Assembly (NCBI GenBank): GCA_016200675.1
Contig: JACQEH010000197.1
Coordinates: forward strand, 1-12,001
Direction: 5' to 3'
Source: Chloroflexota bacterium
Lineage (GTDB): Bacteria; Chloroflexota; Limnocylindria; Limnocylindrales; CSP1-4
DNA length: 12,001 bases
The first letter of the stretch is position 1; every line of letters starts with the position of its first letter. The notes under the pieces are model-generated. The model saw nothing but the letters and a program-made list of their open reading frames with translations, was not told the DNA's origin and searched no databases. Of the stretch, positions 6,549 to 12,001 are shown piece after piece. The position numbers and the translations under genes were made by a program.

Positions 6549-7358
6549 GTGAGCGAGCGCCTCCGCCTCGAACGGTCCGGCCCGGGCGAGGTCGTCGCCC
6601 GGGTCACCCTGGCGCGGCCGGACGTCCACAACGCGTTCGACGCGTCGCTCATCGCCGAGCTCGCCGCGACGTTCGGCGCCCTCGCCCGTGAGGAGGCGGC
6701 GGGCCTCCGGGCCGTGGTCCTCGCCGGCGAGGGAGCGTCCTTCTGCGCCGGAGCCGACATCGCCTGGATGCGGGCCGCGATGCAGCTCGACGTCGAGGGC
6801 AACGAGCAGGACGCCATGGCGATGGCCGACATGTTCGATGCCGTCGACACCTGCCCGGTCCCGGTGATCGCCCGCGTCCATGGCGCGGCCCTCGGCGGCG
6901 GGATGGGCCTGTGCGCCGTGGCCGACATCGTCATCGCCGAGTCGGGCGCGAAGTTCGGGTTCACGGAGACGCGCCTCGGCATCCTGCCGGCGGTGATCGC
7001 CCCCTTCGTGATCGCCAAGATCGGCGAGTCCAACGCCCGGGCGCTCTTCCCCGGCGGGCGCCGCTTCGATGCGATGCGCGCACAACGAATCGGGCTCGTC
7101 CACGAGGTCGTCGAGGGCGCCGCTGCGCTCGACGCTGCCGTGGATGCGGCGGTGGCGGACATCCTGGCCGCCGGCCCGACGGCCGCTCGTGCCGCGAAAT
7201 CCATCGTCCGCGAGGTCCGCGGGCTCGGCCACGGGTCGTCGAAGTGGCACACTGCCCGGGTCATCGCCCGCCAGCGGTCGTCGGCCGAGGCCCAGGAGGG
7301 GTTCGGGGCGTTCGTCGAGAAGCGGCGCCCGGCCTGGCAGCCCGGGGAGCCGGACTGA
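6549..7358 (+). CDS. enoyl-CoA hydratase/isomerase family, likely methylglutaconyl-CoA hydratase
   Basis: This 269-residue crotonase-fold protein probably hydrates 3-methylglutaconyl-CoA to HMG-CoA, the step between the carboxylase and HMG-CoA lyase, both encoded nearby. It has the CoA-binding/oxyanion segment SFCAGADIAWM (64-74) and the second oxyanion loop HGAALGGGMGL (111-121). FGFTETRLGILPAVIAPFVI (136-155) carries Glu140, equivalent to the catalytic Glu164 of rat enoyl-CoA hydratase. The position equivalent to Glu144 is Gly120. From memory, bacterial liuC/gnyH-type hydratases also have Gly there, so this supports the subfamily rather than loss of function. The C-terminal region has a Lys/Arg-rich helix as usual. 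The GTG start at 6549 is set by the upstream -10-like sequence and by the family length. The alpha subunit follows 92 bp downstream. Confidence 0.85.
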   Translation: MSERLRLERSGPGEVVARVTLARPDVHNAFDASLIAELAATFGALAREEAAGLRAVVLAGEGASFCAGADIAWMRAAMQLDVEGNEQDAMAMADMFDAVDTCPVPVIARVHGAALGGGMGLCAVADIVIAESGAKFGFTETRLGILPAVIAPFVIAKIGESNARALFPGGRRFDAMRAQRIGLVHEVVEGAAALDAAVDAAVADILAAGPTAARAAKSIVREVRGLGHGSSKWHTARVIARQRSSAEAQEGFGAFVEKRRPAWQPGEPD

Positions 7359-7410
7359 CCGGGCCGTGACGGACCTGCCCTGAGGCGCCGCGCGCACACA
7401 CGCTTGCCGG

Positions 7411-7439
7411 TTGCCGGATGCGGGGCCGAATGCGACAAT
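7411..7439 (+). promoter_or_regulatory. candidate promoter of the biotin-carboxylase gene
   Basis: TTGCCG (7411-7416) and GACAAT (7434-7439) are separated by 17 bp. The ATG at 7451 lies 11 nt past the -10, giving a leader of about 5 nt. The -35 is part of a tandem TTGCCGG repeat (7404-7417). Two upstream in-frame ATGs (7418 and 7430) would fall inside the promoter, which favours 7451. Confidence 0.4.
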
Positions 7440-7450
7440 CGCGTCACGAC

Positions 7451-8638
7451 ATGCCCGAAGAGTTGAGCCCGAGCCAGGCGGCGGCGCGCATCGGGACCTC
7501 GACGCGCTCGGTGCAACGATGGATCGCCACGGGCGCCTTGCCCGCACGGCGGGTCGGGGGACGTTGGCGTGTCGCGTCTGACGTATTAGACGCGTTCAGC
7601 ACGCTCGATCGCCTCCAGGGGGCCGTGGGATCCCCGGTGCCGGGTTCGTCCGTCCCGGGCCCGCCCATCAGGCGCCTCTTCGTGGCAAACCGCGGGGAGA
7701 TCGCCCGCCGCATCTCCCGGACCTGCGACCGGCTCGGGATCGCCGTGATCGTGCCCCGCACGGACGGACCCGAGGCTCTCGACCTCCTCGACAGCGGCGC
7801 CACCGTGGCCGCGGCCACGGTGGCGGGCGCCGATGCGGTCCACCCGGGCTTCGGCTTCCTGGCCGAGAACGCCGACTTCGCGGAGGCGGTGGTCGCGGCC
7901 GGCATCCGCTGGGTCGGTCCGCCGGCCGCGGCGATCCGGGCGATGGGCGACAAGGCGGCCGCACGCCGCCTCGCCCGCGACCTGGGCGTCCCGGTCATTC
8001 CCGGCTATGACGACGCGGGCCAGGCGGACGACGCCCTCCGCGCCGCGGCCGCAAGCATCGGGCCGCCGCTCCTCGTCAAGCCGGCGGCCGGCGGCGGCGG
8101 CAAGGGCATGCGGATCGTTCGCACCCTCGAGGGCTTCGAGGATGTCGTCGCGGCCGCCCGACGGGAGGCCCGTGCTGCCTTCGGTGACGAACGGCTGATC
8201 CTCGAGCGACTCGTGGAGGGAGCCCGTCATGTCGAGATCCAGGTCCTTTTCGACGCGGCGGGCCACGGCATCCACCTGGGTGAGCGTGATTGCTCCGCCC
8301 AGCGGCGGCACCAGAAGGTCCTCGAGGAATCGCCGTCGCCGGGGCTCGACGCGAGGCTTCGAGCACGCCTCGGGGGCTGGGCCCTCCAGCTCGCGTCGGC
8401 CGTCGGCTATGTGGGTGCCGGCACCTGCGAGTTCCTCGTCACCGACCGCGGCGAGGCCTTCTTCCTGGAGATGAACACCCGCCTCCAGGTCGAGCACCCC
8501 GTCACCGAGCTGGTCACGGGCCGCGACCTCGTCGCGGATCAGCTTCGGATCGCGGAGGAGAGGCCACTCGACGTGGACCAGGCGGGCATCGATGCCGCTC
8601 GAGCCCTCGGCGGCCATGCGGTCGAGGTTCGACTCTAG
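7451..8638 (+). CDS. HTH domain-biotin carboxylase fusion; alpha subunit of methylcrotonyl-CoA carboxylase, interrupted by TAG
   Basis: The reading frame gives 395 residues up to an in-frame TAG. Residues 6-49 are an excisionase/MerR-like helix-turn-helix (SPSQAAARIGTSTRSVQRWI, then LPARRVGGRWRV). A Gly/Pro linker (about 50-72) joins it to a biotin carboxylase starting at IRRLFVANRGEIARR. Catalytic landmarks are HPGFGFLAENADFA, the ATP-grasp loop GGGGKG (214-219), HVEIQ (260-264), ERDCSAQRRHQKVLEE (278-293, catalytic Lys289), CEFL with Glu327, and EMNTRLQVEHPVTE (340-353). The stretch between ANRGE and HPGFGF is about 19 residues shorter than in E. coli AccC. The frame stops after HAVEVRL, just beyond the Arg equivalent to AccC Arg338, where relatives read YAED; the same frame then continues without a break to 9469. 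Restoring Tyr gives a 672-residue protein. It would carboxylate biotin for the beta subunit at 1493. The acyl-CoA substrate is inferred from the neighbouring leucine-pathway genes. Confidence 0.82.
   Translation: MPEELSPSQAAARIGTSTRSVQRWIATGALPARRVGGRWRVASDVLDAFSTLDRLQGAVGSPVPGSSVPGPPIRRLFVANRGEIARRISRTCDRLGIAVIVPRTDGPEALDLLDSGATVAAATVAGADAVHPGFGFLAENADFAEAVVAAGIRWVGPPAAAIRAMGDKAAARRLARDLGVPVIPGYDDAGQADDALRAAAASIGPPLLVKPAAGGGGKGMRIVRTLEGFEDVVAAARREARAAFGDERLILERLVEGARHVEIQVLFDAAGHGIHLGERDCSAQRRHQKVLEESPSPGLDARLRARLGGWALQLASAVGYVGAGTCEFLVTDRGEAFFLEMNTRLQVEHPVTELVTGRDLVADQLRIAEERPLDVDQAGIDAARALGGHAVEVRL
8636..8638 (+). other. in-frame TAG at a conserved Tyr codon
   Basis: The sequence around it encodes AVEVRL-stop-AEDAEDGFLP. 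Carboxylase alpha subunits read R(L/I/V)YAEDP at this place, so a TAC-to-TAG change (one base) explains the stop. Homology continues in the same frame on both sides. TAG also ends the GbsR-like gene and the native MCCB frame, so it is a normal stop in this genome. Confidence 0.85.
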
Positions 8639-9469
8639 GCCGAGGATGCCGAGGACGGCTTCCTGCCGGCGACGGGCCGCGTCGAGCGCCTCCGCTGGCC
8701 GGCAGGGGCCGGGATCCGGGTGGATGCCGGAATCGACGAGGGCGACGAGGTCACCGGCCGCTTCGATCCGATGCTGGCCAAGCTCATCGCCCACGGCGCC
8801 GACCGGGCGGCGGCGCTGGAGCGCCTCACGGCGGCCCTCGATACGACGCTGGTCCTGGGGCTCACGACCAACCTCCGCTTCCTGCGCTGGCTGGTCCGCC
8901 AGCCGGTCGTCCGCGACGGCCAGGTCCGGATCGACACCCTCGAGCGGATCTGGCCGCCCGATGACTGGGCCGCGCGCACGACCATCCCCGACGTCGCCTG
9001 GCAGGCCGCTGCCCGGGCGCTCGGCGTGGGCGGCTGGCGGCTCAACGCCCCGGCGCGCGTCCGGCTCGTCGCCGTTGACGGGACGGAGTCAACGGTCACG
9101 CCGGGAGGCGCCGAGATCGAGTCGCCGCCAGTCGCCGTTGCCTCGGGCGTCGCCCACGTCGATGTCGGCGGACGGAGCATCGCCATCACGGTCGCGCCCC
9201 CACCGGACGTCGACCGGGCCGCCCGGGCGGCCGGCGCCCACCACGCAGGCGGGCCGATGGAAGTCCTGTCGCCGATGCCGGGCAGCGTCGTGACGGTCCA
9301 TGTTGGGAACGGGGCGCTGGTCGCCGCCGGGGATCCGATCGTGACCCTCGAGGCCATGAAGATGGAGCACGTCGTGGCCTCGCCGGTCGACGGGCGGATC
9401 GACGGGCTCGCCGTTCGCCGCGGGGACCAGGTGCAGCGCGGCCAGTCACTCGCGATCGTGGAGCCGTAA
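8639..9469 (+). pseudogene. distal part of the carboxylase alpha subunit (biotin carboxylase C-terminus plus biotin carrier domain)
   Basis: These 276 residues continue in the same frame after the TAG. Residues 1-90 complete the biotin carboxylase C-terminal domain (AEDAEDGFLPATGRV, then GRFDPMLAKLIAHGADR, then LGLTTNLRFLRWLV). A divergent linker domain (about 91-195) follows, and then the biotin carrier domain: PMPGSVVTVHVGNG and LEAMKMEH, with the biotinylated Lys codon at 9359-9361, ending at a TAA. If the TAG is real and not read through, no start codon directly follows it. A GTG at 8720 could restart a 249-residue product carrying the carrier domain, but without a clear ribosome-binding site. 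The alternatives are a true full-length gene with a sequencing error, or amber readthrough. The next 188 bp are noncoding. Confidence 0.75.
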
Positions 9470-9605
9470 TCCCGGCGGGCGAGCAGCAAATCGGCGCCCT
9501 CGTCACTCCGAGAGACACTCCCGGCACGAACGAATGTGGTCGGTGCCGAGTTCCTGCCGGGACGGCTCGAAGTCGACAATCGTCGTGCTCGTTCATCTGG
9601 GGATC

Positions 9606-9639
9606 GTCACCCGGAGTGACCTGGCACCAGGTAGGTGAC
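9606..9639. promoter_or_regulatory. nested palindrome over the -35 region, candidate operator
   Basis: ACCTGG (9619-9624), CA, CCAGGT (9627-9632) is a perfect 6-2-6 palindrome. It is flanked by GTCACC (9606-9611) and GGTGAC (9634-9639), a further 6-bp inverted repeat. The palindrome covers TGGCAC (9622-9627), which lies 17 bp upstream of the -10-like TACCCT (9645-9650). Binding of a dimeric repressor would block that promoter. It could also act as a hairpin at the end of the carboxylase transcript, but no T-run follows. Confidence 0.45.
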
Positions 9640-9644
9640 CGCGC

Positions 9645-9650
9645 TACCCT
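9645..9650 (+). promoter_or_regulatory. -10 element of a probable leaderless promoter
   Basis: TACCCT ends 7 nt before the ATG at 9658, and TGGCAC sits 17 bp upstream as a possible -35. The intervening CTCCACG is not a ribosome-binding site. Confidence 0.4.
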
Positions 9651-9657
9651 CTCCACG

Positions 9658-9858
9658 ATGAACGCGACTCCCAAGCACGATGCCAGCCAGCTTCCCGACA
9701 GTCGCGACGCCCTGCTCGTCCTCCATCAGGCGGCCCGTCGCCGCCGCGACGCCGCTCCGCTGCTGAGCGAGGAGCGGGCCGAGGCCACCGAGGAGATCGC
9801 GCGCATCGAGGTCCACATCGCCCGCATCGAGCGGGCGATGGACCCACCGCTCGTCTGA
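9658..9858 (+). CDS. small helical protein of 66 residues, hypothetical
   Basis: The protein is highly charged with no membrane segment. Residues 10-29 (DSRDALLVLHQAARRRR region) and 35-60 (LLSEERAEATEEIARIEVHIARIERAM) look like two amphipathic helices. The second has a heptad-like spacing of Ile, Leu and Ala that suggests a coiled-coil dimer. I do not recognise a family. The ATG at 9658 is chosen because a -10-like TACCCT ends 7 nt before it. The in-frame GTG at 9616 would lie within the palindrome and add 14 residues of poor coding character. It stands between the carboxylase alpha subunit and HMG-CoA lyase on the same strand, so it could be co-transcribed with HMG-CoA lyase, which starts 41 bp after its stop. 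A link to leucine degradation is only positional. Confidence 0.55.
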   Translation: MNATPKHDASQLPDSRDALLVLHQAARRRRDAAPLLSEERAEATEEIARIEVHIARIERAMDPPLV

Positions 9859-9865
9859 CGAGCGG
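9847..9865. repeat. perfect 9-bp palindrome across a stop codon
   Basis: CCGCTCGTC (9847-9855), T, GACGAGCGG (9857-9865) is perfectly symmetric around the stop codon of the small gene (TGA, 9856-9858). As RNA it could form an 8-bp stem with a 3-nt CTG loop. It could be a transcript-end or processing hairpin, or a protein-binding site ahead of HMG-CoA lyase. No T-run follows. Confidence 0.45.
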
Positions 9866-9899
9866 ATCGACCGTCCCCACGGCCCCCGATCGAGCCGCC

Positions 9900-10826
9900 G
9901 TGGCCGACCGCGTCCGCATCTACGAGGTCGGACCGCGCGACGGGCTCCAGAACGAGGCCACGGCCGTCCCCCTCGAGGCCAAGCTCCGCTACATCGAGCT
10001 CCTGGTCGCGGCCGGGCTCCGGGAGGTTGAGGCGTCGAGCTTCGTGGCCCCGAAGGCGATCCCCCAGCTGGCCGACGCGGACGACCTCCTGCCGCGGCTC
10101 CCGGCCTCGTCCGGGGTCCGGTTCCCGGTCCTGATCCCGAACATGCGAGGCATGGAACGAGCCGAGGCGGCCGGCGCGCAGGCCCTCGCTGTCTTCACGG
10201 CTGCGACGGATGCGTTCACGGAGCGGAACATCGGGATGACGGTTGCGGCGTCCCTCGAGGCCTTCTCCCCGGTCCTCGCGCGTGCCGCCGACCTCGGCTG
10301 GTGGCGGCGGGGCTATGTCTCGACCGCATTCGGCTGCCCGTACACGGGCGCGGTCGCGCCCCGTCGGGCCGTCGAGGTGGCCCTCCGCCTCCTCGACCTC
10401 GGCGTGGACGAGGTCTGCTTCGGCGACACGATCGGGGTCGGCGTCCCGAACCAGGTCCAGGCCCTCGTGGACGCCTCGATGGCCGCCGGGATCCCGCTGG
10501 AGCGGATCGCCTTCCACTTCCACGACACGCGGGGGACGGCGCTCGCCAACGTCCTCGCCGGACTCGCCGCCGGGATCCGCTGCTTCGACGCGTCGGCGGG
10601 CGGGACGGGCGGCTGTCCCTATGCCCCGCGGGCCGCGGGCAATCTCGCCACGGAGGACCTCGTCTACCTCCTCGACGCCTCGGGCTACGACCACGGCGTC
10701 GACCTCGCCGGGGTCCTGGCAGCCGCGCGGTACATCACGCAGGTCCTCGGGAGGCCGCTCGCCTCGAAGGTCGGGCAGGCCGGTGGCTGGGATCCGGCCA
10801 CCGGCGCCGCCACGGCGCGAGCGTGA
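9900..10826 (+). CDS. hydroxymethylglutaryl-CoA lyase
   Basis: This 308-residue DRE-TIM-metallolyase-type barrel cleaves HMG-CoA to acetoacetate and acetyl-CoA, the last step of leucine degradation. The landmarks are VGPRDGLQNE (10-19), with Arg13 and metal ligand Asp14, and EASSFVAPKAIPQLAD (44-59). VSTAFGCPYTG (140-150) and CFGDTIGVGVPNQV (173-186) follow. FHFHDTRGTALAN (205-217) has metal-binding His206 and His208. GGTGGCPYAPRAAGNLATED (234-253) carries the catalytic Cys239 and the ligand Asn247. The length is normal and all key residues are present, so this gene looks intact, unlike its two carboxylase partners. The GTG start at 9900 is set by the family N-terminus (RVRIYEVGPRDG). There is no clear Shine-Dalgarno sequence or nearby -10, so it may be co-transcribed with the small gene upstream. 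Confidence 0.93.
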   Translation: MADRVRIYEVGPRDGLQNEATAVPLEAKLRYIELLVAAGLREVEASSFVAPKAIPQLADADDLLPRLPASSGVRFPVLIPNMRGMERAEAAGAQALAVFTAATDAFTERNIGMTVAASLEAFSPVLARAADLGWWRRGYVSTAFGCPYTGAVAPRRAVEVALRLLDLGVDEVCFGDTIGVGVPNQVQALVDASMAAGIPLERIAFHFHDTRGTALANVLAGLAAGIRCFDASAGGTGGCPYAPRAAGNLATEDLVYLLDASGYDHGVDLAGVLAAARYITQVLGRPLASKVGQAGGWDPATGAATARA

Positions 10827-10841
10827 CGACCGGTCCGTTGC

Positions 10842-10847
10842 TAGCAT
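10842..10847 (+). promoter_or_regulatory. -10 element of a probable leaderless promoter
   Basis: TAGCAT, identical to the hexamer before the hydratase gene, ends 7 nt before the ATG at 10855. No ribosome-binding site is seen. Confidence 0.4.
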
Positions 10848-10854
10848 CCCGCGA

Positions 10855-11370
10855 ATGAACGGCATCGTGCTCGTCCTGAATCAGGACTACGAGCCGCTGA
10901 ACGTGACCAACCTTCCGCGGGCGTTCCGGCTCGTCTTCGGCGAGAAGGCCGAGGTTCTCGAGTACGACCACCAGATGATCCGGACGCCCCGCGAGGTCTT
11001 CCGGGCGCCGTCGGTCATCCGGCTCCAGCACCACATCCGCCGGCCGCGTCCGCGGGTGAAGCTGACCCGGCGCGAGATCTTCACCCGGGACGACCACCGC
11101 TGCCAGTACTGCGGCCGGCAGTCGCACGACCTCACCCTCGACCACGTCGTCCCGCGCCACCGCGGCGGCGGCCACACCTGGGAGAACCTCGTGGCGGCCT
11201 GCAAGCCGTGCAACCACCGCAAGGGCGGCAAGCTCCTCGACGAGGCGCGACTCCGGCTCGTCCGCGTCCCGTTCGAGCCGCGCAGCGACGTCTACTCGCT
11301 GTTCACGCCGTACCTCGCCGACGAGCGCAACGAGACGTGGCGCGACTACCTCTTCCTGGGTCGGCACTGA
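10855..11370 (+). CDS. HNH endonuclease family protein
   Basis: The protein has 171 residues. The N-terminal part (1-70, starting VLVLNQDYEPLNV) is characteristic of a widespread chromosomal HNH family. Residues 72-125 hold the HNH domain with zinc-binding CQYC (83-86) and CKPC (116-119). The catalytic motif is LDHVVPRHRGG (95-105, with the Asp-His pair), followed by Asn111 and His121 (NHRKGG). It would be a metal-dependent nuclease. Family members of this type are common in cyanobacteria, actinobacteria and Chloroflexota and are not obviously tied to phage, toxins or homing; the biological role is unknown. The frame is open well upstream of 10855, but that stretch is a shadow of HMG-CoA lyase. 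The ATG at 10855 matches the family start, 28 bp after the lyase stop. Confidence 0.85.
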   Translation: MNGIVLVLNQDYEPLNVTNLPRAFRLVFGEKAEVLEYDHQMIRTPREVFRAPSVIRLQHHIRRPRPRVKLTRREIFTRDDHRCQYCGRQSHDLTLDHVVPRHRGGGHTWENLVAACKPCNHRKGGKLLDEARLRLVRVPFEPRSDVYSLFTPYLADERNETWRDYLFLGRH

Positions 11371-11393
11371 CCGGGCAAGGGCGCGAGCGCGGG

Positions 11394-12001
11394 GTGGCGA
11401 TCCCCTCGGACGTCCTCGCGCTCATCGAGGCGCTCCGGGCCGCCGGCCACGCCGCCTGGGTCGTGGGCGGCTCGCTCCGCGACAACCTCGTGGGGCGGAC
11501 GCAGGCCGACTGGGACATGGCCACCGACGCCCGTCCGGAGCGGATCGTCGAGCTCTTCCCGGGCGCCGTCTACGAGAACCGCTTCGGGACCGTCGCGGTC
11601 CGTCGCGGCGAGGAGACGTTCGAGATCACCACCTTTCGGAGCGATCACGACTACGCCGACTTCCGGCGGCCCCACCGGGTCGAGTTCGGCGAGGCGATCG
11701 AAGTCGACCTCGCCCGGCGCGACTTCACGGTGAACGCGATGGCCTGGGGCGGACGGCCGGGCGAGCCGCTCGGGCTCGTCGACCCGTACGGCGGTCGGGC
11801 GGACCTCGACCGAGGCCTCCTCCGGGCGGTGGGCGAGCCGGAAGCCCGCTTCGGCGAGGACGCGCTGCGGATGATCCGGGCGGTCCGGCTCGGGGCCACC
11901 CTCGGGTTCGCGATCGAGCCGGCGACCCTGGCCGCGATCGAGGCCCGGGCCGATCTCGTCCGCCACCTGTCCGGCGAGCGGATCGCCGCCGAGCTGGAGA
12001 A
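11394..12001 (+). CDS. CCA tRNA nucleotidyltransferase / poly(A) polymerase family (5' part)
   Basis: About 202 codons are present and the gene runs off the window. The family adds or repairs the 3' CCA end of tRNAs. The nucleotidyltransferase head is clear: WVVGGSLRDNLVGR (22-35) with the GGS/RD motif, DWDMAT (39-44) with the metal-binding Asp pair Asp39 and Asp41, YENRFGTVAV (60-69) and ARRDFTVNAMAW (107-118). The neck follows with DPYGGRADLDRGLLRAVG and ARFGEDALRMIRAVRLGATL (151-170). Class II bacterial enzymes have this arrangement. Whether an HD domain follows cannot be seen. The GTG at 11394 is the best start, 23 bp after the HNH stop; a CTG at 11367 overlapping that stop is a less likely alternative. 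No ribosome-binding site or -10 is obvious, so co-transcription with the HNH gene is likely. Confidence 0.9.
   Translation, partial: MAIPSDVLALIEALRAAGHAAWVVGGSLRDNLVGRTQADWDMATDARPERIVELFPGAVYENRFGTVAVRRGEETFEITTFRSDHDYADFRRPHRVEFGEAIEVDLARRDFTVNAMAWGGRPGEPLGLVDPYGGRADLDRGLLRAVGEPEARFGEDALRMIRAVRLGATLGFAIEPATLAAIEARADLVRHLSGERIAAELE

Larger units (their letters stand above)
9470..9657. other. structured noncoding region upstream of a small gene
   Basis: The region has no coding frame but several perfect inverted repeats. GTCACTCCG (9502-9510) pairs with CGGAGTGAC (9612-9620), enclosing about 100 bp. Inside, TCCCGGCA (9519-9526) pairs with TGCCGGGA (9555-9562). The same left arm can instead form CGGCAC (9522-9527) with GTGCCG (9543-9548). 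GCACGA (9524-9529) also matches TCGTGC (9583-9588). The overlapping, mutually exclusive pairings resemble a switching leader or a structured small RNA, but GC-rich sequence makes short inverted repeats common. I do not recognise a known riboswitch, T-box or tRNA. Confidence 0.4.

Noticed and set aside
8636..8638. Amber reassignment or pyrrolysine codon
   Set aside because: TAG ends the GbsR-like gene and the native MCCB frame normally. The aligned family residue is an ordinary Tyr, and no suppressor machinery is visible in the window.
9470..9657. tRNA, T-box or known riboswitch
   Set aside because: I could not fit a cloverleaf or any conserved motif of known classes. The downstream gene is a small unknown protein, which gives no ligand clue.
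10243..10854. Upstream extension of the HNH frame
   Set aside because: It overlaps HMG-CoA lyase entirely and has Ser/Arg/Pro-rich shadow composition. The family start matches the ATG at 10855.
10855..11370. HNH endonuclease as part of a mobile element or defence system
   Set aside because: It lies between housekeeping-type genes with no integrase, transposase, intron or phage features, and it resembles a common chromosomal family.

Overview
This is a very GC-rich bacterial window. Several genes use GTG starts, and most lack a clear Shine-Dalgarno sequence. A recurring -10-like hexamer sits 6-7 nt before several start codons. Gene content and codon style suggest a high-GC soil or freshwater bacterium, most like Chloroflexota (Limnocylindria/Ellin6529-type) or Actinomycetota. 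That placement is inference, because no rRNA or marker gene is present.

The main theme is the lower half of leucine catabolism. The window holds the carboxyltransferase (beta) subunit of 3-methylcrotonyl-CoA carboxylase (1493 onward), a methylglutaconyl-CoA hydratase-type crotonase (6549-7358), the biotin carboxylase/biotin carrier (alpha) subunit (7451-9469) and HMG-CoA lyase (9900-10826). Together they would take 3-methylcrotonyl-CoA to acetoacetate plus acetyl-CoA. The upstream isovaleryl-CoA dehydrogenase is not in the window. The alpha subunit carries an unexpected N-terminal excisionase/MerR-like DNA-binding domain. It is also cut by an in-frame TAG where the family has a conserved Tyr. 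The beta subunit appears to have lost one base in its last codons, so its normal 'FRM-stop' ending is read through.

Layout: 1-274 is noncoding, with short direct repeats and hairpins. 275-1039 (-) is a GbsR/MarR-like regulator, divergent from a small membrane protein (1076-1441, +), with an inverted repeat between them. 1493-3108 is the carboxyltransferase. 3169-5228 is an ECF sigma factor translationally coupled to a single-pass membrane protein with a Cys-rich extracytoplasmic part, which may be its sensor or anti-sigma partner. 5260-6477 (-) is a saccharopine-dehydrogenase-family oxidoreductase. 6549-9469 holds the hydratase and the alpha subunit. 9470-9657 is a noncoding stretch rich in inverted repeats, leading into a 66-residue hypothetical protein (9658-9858). 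HMG-CoA lyase, an HNH endonuclease (10855-11370) and the 5' part of a CCA-adding enzyme/poly(A) polymerase-type nucleotidyltransferase (11394 to the window end) follow.

No tRNA, rRNA, CRISPR array or transposase was recognised. The most interesting points are the DNA-binding-domain/biotin-carboxylase fusion, the amber codon inside it, the matching lesion in its partner subunit, the probable leaderless promoters and the structured 9470-9657 region.
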